From Bacteroides sp. (GTDB lineage: Bacteria; Bacteroidota; Bacteroidia; Bacteroidales; SM23-62): a DNA stretch of 11,436 nt. The notes below the pieces were generated by a model that worked only from the letters and a program-made list of their open reading frames with translations, was not told the DNA's origin and made no database searches. Positions within the stretch are counted from its first letter, which is position 1. Each line of letters begins with the position of its first letter. A program made the position numbers and the translations under genes. The stretch is from positions 1 to 11,436 of the forward strand of contig DAOUVF010000049.1 in assembly GCA_030667765.1 (NCBI GenBank), in the 5' to 3' direction. Positions 7,552 to 11,436 of the stretch are shown here, one piece after another.

Positions 7552-7643
7552 AAGGTAAAATTTTGCAGTAATTATACTAATTAAATTTTTGATAATACCT
7601 GGTGATCACCTTTTATTGAGTAAATGATTTATCTTTACAAACA
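7552..7643. promoter_or_regulatory. Divergent intergenic region with a 10-base palindrome (rubredoxin / polyphosphate genes)
   Basis: The gap between two divergently starting genes is strongly AT-rich and holds the perfect 10-base palindrome GGTGATCACC at 7601-7610, close to the middle. Such a site could bind a dimeric regulator acting on either gene, but it is short and could be chance. TATCTTTA at 7630-7637 resembles the Bacteroidota -7 box (TAnnTTTG), yet it lies only 6 bases before ATG 7644 and no -33 element sits at the right distance. Promoter positions are therefore not resolved. Confidence 0.35.
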
Positions 7644-8432
7644 ATGACCGGGAATCTGAAGAATATTCATGAGGCAATCCTGCAGTATGATCCGATCTCG
7701 CTAGGGGAAATGGATGCTGTACAACTCATGAACCGGACAGATACCAAGTTTGTATTTCATACCTCTAAACTGGGAGAATTGCTGGATATGTCCAGGGAAC
7801 AATACCGGGTGCTGCAGATCGATGAAATCCGGACCTTTCGGTATAATTCACTTTATTATGATACGGAGAACCTGAATCTCTACCTGGCCCACCACAACGG
7901 GAAGAGGCCCAGGTTCAAGGTCCGGTTCAGGGAATACGTGGAGACGGGCACCATCTTCCTGGAGGTCAAACGGAAAACCAACAGGGAGCGGACCCGGAAA
8001 TCAAGGATACAGGTGGAGGAGATTGAGAAGGAACTATCCGGGAAGTCCATTCAATATATTGAAGAACAGGCACCCCTCCACGCAGCTTCCCTCAGGCCCT
8101 CATTATGGACTATTTTTCATCGAATTACCCTGGTCGGGAAAAACAATCCCGAACGCATTACCATAGACCATGATCTCTCCTTTAGACACGTGGATCTGGA
8201 AAAACAACTTCCCTTCCTTACCATCTGTGAAGTCAAACGGGATAGTTTCGCTGGCAGCACTGATTTCATGAAAAACCTGGGGAAATTTTCAATCCATCCG
8301 GGGAACAGCAGTAAGTACTGCCTGGGAACGGTGCTGCTGAAAAACCAGGTCAAAAAAAACCGCTTTAAACCTAATATTTTGAAACTAAACCGACTCGAAA
8401 ATGATTATAGATCTTATCCTGCTACAGGCTGA
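7644..8432 (+). CDS. VTC-domain polyphosphate polymerase-like protein
   Basis: This 262-residue cytoplasmic protein is a bacterial member of the VTC domain family, related to the catalytic tunnel of yeast Vtc4, which makes polyphosphate from ATP. The fold belongs to the triphosphate tunnel enzymes, and their charged residues are visible: Arg31 and Lys35 in NRTDTKFVF; YYDT (71-74); a basic strand RPRFKVRFREY (88-98); Glu107, Lys109 and Lys111 in FLEVKRKT; Arg160; Asp175 in ITIDHDL; Glu196 and Lys198 in CEVKRD; and Lys224-Tyr225. It stops at TGA 8430-8432, 32 bases inside the following DUF4956 gene, so the two are translationally linked. VTC-domain and DUF4956 genes are commonly found side by side in bacteria, often with a CotH-like kinase gene, which is absent here. 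Polyphosphate synthesis is inferred from the family; some bacterial members may have other triphosphate substrates. Confidence 0.88.
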   Translation: MTGNLKNIHEAILQYDPISLGEMDAVQLMNRTDTKFVFHTSKLGELLDMSREQYRVLQIDEIRTFRYNSLYYDTENLNLYLAHHNGKRPRFKVRFREYVETGTIFLEVKRKTNRERTRKSRIQVEEIEKELSGKSIQYIEEQAPLHAASLRPSLWTIFHRITLVGKNNPERITIDHDLSFRHVDLEKQLPFLTICEVKRDSFAGSTDFMKNLGKFSIHPGNSSKYCLGTVLLKNQVKKNRFKPNILKLNRLENDYRSYPATG

Positions 8433-9099
8433 GCAGAACCAGCTTATAGGAACGCTTTTCTTTGAAATAGAGTCATTTCTGGAACTTGTGATTCGTTTTT
8501 CATTCAATTTGCTGGTCGTTGGCATCATCGTCAGAGGTTTATATTATACCATCAGCAGGAAAAAGAATTATATGTTTTCCTTCCTTCTCATTGGTGTCGT
8601 TACATTTCTTGTTTGTTACCTACTTGAGAGCCTTAGTCTTAATATTGGATTTGCCCTGGGACTCTTTGCCATTTTCACTATTATCCGGTACCGCACAAAT
8701 CCCATCCCAATAAAGGAGATGACTTACATGTTTGTGATCATCGGTGTATCGGTTGTCAACGGTCTCACTACAAAGGAAGTCAGTTATCTTGAACTGGTTT
8801 TTGTCAACATCATGATCATCCTCGTTGTTTATGTTCTCGAGAGGGTATGGCTGATGAAAAATGAGGCTAAAAAATTAATCGATTATGAGAAAATCGAACT
8901 GATACACCCGGATAAAAGGGTCGAACTGGTCGAAGATCTTAAGCAAAGAACTGGATTGCAGATCAGCCGCGTGGAGATCGGCCGGATCAATTTCCTGCGT
9001 GACACCGTCAGGCTGCTCATTTATTACCGAGAAGACCGGGATAATAATTTAGTCGGGGACGTGGAGGTAGCTAGTTTTGATGACAGCAGGACAGAATAG
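8401..9099 (+). CDS. DUF4956 membrane protein partnered with the VTC-domain polymerase
   Basis: The 232-residue protein has four or five predicted membrane segments (about 28-50, 57-75, 80-96, 108-122 and 128-147), followed by a soluble C-terminal domain of about 80 residues. The most conserved stretch of DUF4956 is clear: IGFALGLFAIFTIIRYRT (82-99), then NPIPIKEMTYMFVIIGVSV and an N-G-L end. The short loop with Arg96, Arg98 and Lys105 is well placed to contact phosphate. The C-terminal part (VELVEDLKQRTGLQISRVEIGRI...) resembles a small alpha/beta domain. The start ATG 8401 overlaps the upstream gene by 32 bases in another frame. The pairing suggests the membrane protein anchors the polymerase or moves its product, by analogy with the membrane part of the yeast VTC complex; this is inference, as the role of DUF4956 is unproven. 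The TAG stop lies 8 bases from the stop of convergent citF. Confidence 0.86.
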   Translation: MIIDLILLQAEQNQLIGTLFFEIESFLELVIRFSFNLLVVGIIVRGLYYTISRKKNYMFSFLLIGVVTFLVCYLLESLSLNIGFALGLFAIFTIIRYRTNPIPIKEMTYMFVIIGVSVVNGLTTKEVSYLELVFVNIMIILVVYVLERVWLMKNEAKKLIDYEKIELIHPDKRVELVEDLKQRTGLQISRVEIGRINFLRDTVRLLIYYREDRDNNLVGDVEVASFDDSRTE

Positions 9100-9107
9100 T
9101 CCGTCCA

Positions 9108-10664
9108 TTATTTCACCTGCCATACGGCGTCCAGCACCGTCCCGTCAACCCATTTCACAACGGCAACGATATTTTCTGTAAATTCCGGTTTATCCGGTAT
9201 CCCGCAAATTTTTTCTGCCTCCTCTTTTAATTCCTCCAGGCTGCGTACAGGCAGGCCTGAACCTTTCACTTTTTCGATCAGGTCTTTCCGCAATGGATTG
9301 ATCGCCAGTCCCCTTTCGGTGACCACAACATCAATCAATTCACCGGGACCGCAGAGGGTGGTAACCTCATCGCGGATCACCGGGATCCTGTCCCTGAACA
9401 AAGGCACCGGCAGGATCACTGTCTTGCTGAAAAGGCAATTCTGCCAGCCGCCTATCCCATGCAACAATATACCATCCGAATGGGTGACAACATTGGCGTT
9501 GAAACTGGTATCTATCTCCGTGGCACCGAGGATAACCACATCCACCATTCCGGCAAAATTCCCCTTGCCATGGTAATTGTAACTGGTAAAAGGGCTTGTC
9601 CACACATGATGTGGATTCTCCCTCATGGAGCGTACACCTTCAAGGTCAAATGTCTGCCCGTCAAGGATGTAATCAACAAGCCCTTCTTCAAGCATGGATA
9701 CCAGGTAGCGGTTACTGCCTCCGCGTGCAAACCGTGCCTTTATCCCTTTTTCCTTCATGATCTTCCTGAAATACTCCCCGACCGCCAGGGAGGTCCCCCC
9801 TGCCCCGCTCTGGAAGGAAAACCCATCCCTGATGATGCCGGTCACCTCGCAAAACCTGGCTGTCAGTTCTGCCAGGTAGAGCCTGTCGGGACTCCTGGTG
9901 ATCCGGGTTGTCCCGGAAATGATCTTCTCAGGATCACCGATCTGTTCCATCTCTACTGTAAAATCCACATTGTTCCCCTGGATCTGCCAGGGAACGCAGG
10001 GAAATTCGACCATGTTATCCGTGGCGACGATGACTTTTTCGGCATACTGGGTATCAGCCAGGGCAAAACCCAGCAAACCGCTTGCCGAGGGTCCCTCAAG
10101 GCCATTCGCATTCCCAAAGGGATCGGCACATCCGGCCCCGATCACGGCAATATCGATATGTACTTCCCCATCCTGAATGGCCTGGTACCTTCCCCCGTGT
10201 GAGCGCAGCACCCCCAGGCCCTTCATTTTCCCATCTGAAGCAAATCGTCCAAGTGGCCCGTTCATGCTTCCCTCGATATGGTGAATGGTCCCGTCCTCCA
10301 GGTATGGTATCAAATGCTGGTGGCATGGGAAAGAGGCCGAAGGGAACCATACCAGGTCTTTAACTTTTAATTCATGTGCTACGTCAAAAACCTGGTTTGC
10401 CAAAAGGTCGCCGTCCCTGAAATGATGATGTGTGGATATGGTCATCCCATCCCTTAATCCACATTTCATGAGCGCATCTTTAAGGGAAGCTGCCCGTTTG
10501 TCTCCCCCCGGGGGGAAATTGTTGCTGGAATTTATCAAGGGGCCATGCTTTCTGCCTTCCGGCATGAATTTACCAAGCCCCTGGAACGGGACCTGTTCTT
10601 TCCCGTTTACTATCCTGGGAACCTTTCTGCCTGCAGCATTGATAACAGTTTCTTGCTTACTCAT
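9108..10664 (-). CDS. citF: Citrate lyase alpha subunit (citrate:acetyl-ACP transferase) CitF
   Basis: CitF swaps acetyl on the acyl-carrier subunit CitD for citrate, giving citryl-ACP that CitE then cleaves to oxaloacetate and acetyl-ACP. The 518-residue protein has the usual length and the two-part CoA-transferase layout. Landmarks include KDALMKCGLRDGMTISTHHHFRDGD (62-86), VIGAGCADPFGNANG (174-188), SFQSGAGGTSLAV (283-295), ATEIDTSFNANVVTHSDG (381-398) and VVVTERGLAINPLR (446-459). One part is unusual: where most CitF proteins I recall have a G-G-H-x-D-T-A segment after 'SDG', this one reads GIGGWQNCLF (403-412). This may mark a subfamily. The start is fixed by the 8-base overlap with citE (ATGAGTAA). 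citC, citX and citG are not visible, and citD would lie beyond the right edge. The gene faces the DUF4956 gene with an 8-base gap. It could serve citrate fermentation or acetyl supply. Confidence 0.92.
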   Translation of the reverse strand: MSKQETVINAAGRKVPRIVNGKEQVPFQGLGKFMPEGRKHGPLINSSNNFPPGGDKRAASLKDALMKCGLRDGMTISTHHHFRDGDLLANQVFDVAHELKVKDLVWFPSASFPCHQHLIPYLEDGTIHHIEGSMNGPLGRFASDGKMKGLGVLRSHGGRYQAIQDGEVHIDIAVIGAGCADPFGNANGLEGPSASGLLGFALADTQYAEKVIVATDNMVEFPCVPWQIQGNNVDFTVEMEQIGDPEKIISGTTRITRSPDRLYLAELTARFCEVTGIIRDGFSFQSGAGGTSLAVGEYFRKIMKEKGIKARFARGGSNRYLVSMLEEGLVDYILDGQTFDLEGVRSMRENPHHVWTSPFTSYNYHGKGNFAGMVDVVILGATEIDTSFNANVVTHSDGILLHGIGGWQNCLFSKTVILPVPLFRDRIPVIRDEVTTLCGPGELIDVVVTERGLAINPLRKDLIEKVKGSGLPVRSLEELKEEAEKICGIPDKPEFTENIVAVVKWVDGTVLDAVWQVK

Positions 10665-11436
10665 CTCTCCAGTTTTCAGGTATTAAATTCATGGCCAAAG
10701 CCAGATCGATGGTATGAAGGGCCCGTTTAACCACCGGGGGGTCTATCATCTTTGTACCCAGGCTTATGACTCCCTGACCCTCTTTTTCGGCTTTCTCATA
10801 TGCCCGGACAATCATTTTTGCCCTGGCAATTTCCTGTTCCCTTGGCTTAAAAACATCATGGATCACAGGTATCTGTCTCGGATGTATGCAGCCCATCCCT
10901 TCAAAACCAAGTCCTTTGGATATACGTGCCGTTTCTCTCAATCCCTCTTCATTTCCAACATCAGAATAAACTGAATCTATCGGCTGGATCCCGGCTGCCT
11001 TGCAGGCATTTACCAGACGGGTCCTGGCATACAGGGATTCATCCCCTGATGCTGTACGGCCTACCCCCAGGTCGGCTGTATAATCTTCCAGTCCAATGGC
11101 CATGGCTACAATATTTTCAGCCGAACCGGCAATCTCAAAAGCATGTTCCACCCCGAGGGCAGATTCAACGATAGGCATCAGGTAGATCCCATGACTCCCG
11201 GCCAGTTTATCGATATGTTCATTGACTGAATGAATTTCCTCAGGGGATTAAACCTTCGGTATAAGAATCAGCTCCGGGTCCATCGGCACGACATAGTCCA
11301 GGTCAGTTAATCCATCCGGCAGCTGGTTAATCCTTACCATCCTTTCCGCACCATAAAAATCAACAGATTGCAGGGCATTCCTGACCAGGAAACGGGCTTC
11401 CTGCTTTTTTGAAGGCGCAACAGCATCTTCCAGGTC
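10657..11436 (-). pseudogene. citE: Citrate lyase beta subunit CitE, interrupted by an in-frame TAA and cut by the window edge
   Basis: CitE is the citryl-ACP lyase (HpcH/HpaI aldolase-like TIM barrel). The frame is open from the right edge to TAA 10657, except for one internal TAA at 11248-11250. Upstream of that stop it reads DLEDAVAPSKKQEARFLVRNAL and DPELILIPKV; downstream it continues SPEEIHSVN without any shift. Relatives have 'PKVES' here, so a glutamate codon changed to TAA explains the break. Downstream, PIVESALGV and AIGLEDYTADLG supply the metal-binding Glu and Asp, and GCIHPRQI is the usual C-terminal signature. About 35-40 N-terminal residues are missing beyond the edge. A restart at ATG 11178 would give only the last 173 residues and lose part of the barrel, so it should not be active. 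The stop overlaps citF ATG by 8 bases, showing an operon. The defect could be real or a sequence error. Confidence 0.85.
11248..11250 (-). other. In-frame TAA inside citE
   Basis: The minus-strand frame reads ATA CCG AAG GTT TAA TCC CCT GAG GAA, i.e. I-P-K-V-stop-S-P-E-E. Homologues carry glutamate after P-K-V, so GAA (or GAG with a second change) to TAA is the simplest account. The frame on both sides is CitE-like with no inserted or lost base. Confidence 0.88.

Noticed and set aside
9459..10202. 247-codon plus-strand open frame opposite citF.
   Set aside because: It is rich in Pro, Gly and Cys with no recognisable domain and lies wholly antisense to a clear, conserved citF; a shadow frame.
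5517..11250. Genetic-code reassignment (TGA read as glycine, as in some candidate phyla).
   Set aside because: The second internal stop is TAA, at a glutamate position. The VTC-domain gene ends sensibly at TGA 8430-8432, and the gene content is Bacteroidota-like.
1..11436. Search for CRISPR arrays, tRNA genes, insertion sequences, toxin-antitoxin pairs, defence or biosynthetic islands.
   Set aside because: No direct-repeat array, cloverleaf-like segment, transposase or small toxin frame was recognised; nearly all sequence is covered by housekeeping genes.

Overview
The window looks like a piece of a Bacteroidota (Bacteroidales-like) chromosome, possibly from a metagenome assembly. The reasons are: genes packed on both strands with no clear Shine-Dalgarno sequences; a secreted plant-type asparaginase with an 'LAQ' signal-peptidase site; the C-terminal barrel of a DUF5916-type outer-membrane protein; an SLC13/RCK permease beside cysQ; and a VTC polyphosphate polymerase paired with a DUF4956 membrane protein. 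I see no tRNA, rRNA, CRISPR array, insertion sequence or phage gene.

Layout, left to right. 1-309 (+) is the end of a DUF5916-like protein. 421-1386 (+) is a periplasmic isoaspartyl peptidase/asparaginase whose last 17 bases overlap the convergent cysQ. From 5789 down to 1370 (-) runs a probable four-gene operon: an isocitrate-dehydrogenase-like gene broken by an in-frame TGA, an HD-domain protein whose HD histidine is alanine, an SLC13 permease with two RCK_C domains, and cysQ. Divergently, 5918-7381 (+) is the M20 dipeptidase PepD. 7387-7551 (-) is a 54-residue rubredoxin. 7644-9099 (+) is the overlapping polyphosphate polymerase/DUF4956 pair. 9108-10664 (-) is the citrate lyase alpha subunit citF, overlapped by 8 bases by citE, which runs off the right edge and carries an in-frame TAA.

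Functionally the window mixes central carbon metabolism (isocitrate dehydrogenase, citrate lyase), sulfur/PAP housekeeping (SLC13 plus CysQ), peptide and isopeptide turnover (PepD, IaaA) and polyphosphate metabolism. Most of it is ordinary and recognisable. I found no convincing new multi-gene system. The most unusual feature is that two citrate/isocitrate enzymes each carry one nonsense codon in an otherwise intact frame. By my comparison with the families, both are explained by one G-to-T change in the coding strand (GGA to TGA, and GAA or GAG to TAA). Sequencing or assembly error, strain-level gene decay and stop-codon readthrough all remain possible. Also worth a look are the altered HD motif and a changed Gly-Gly-His segment in CitF.
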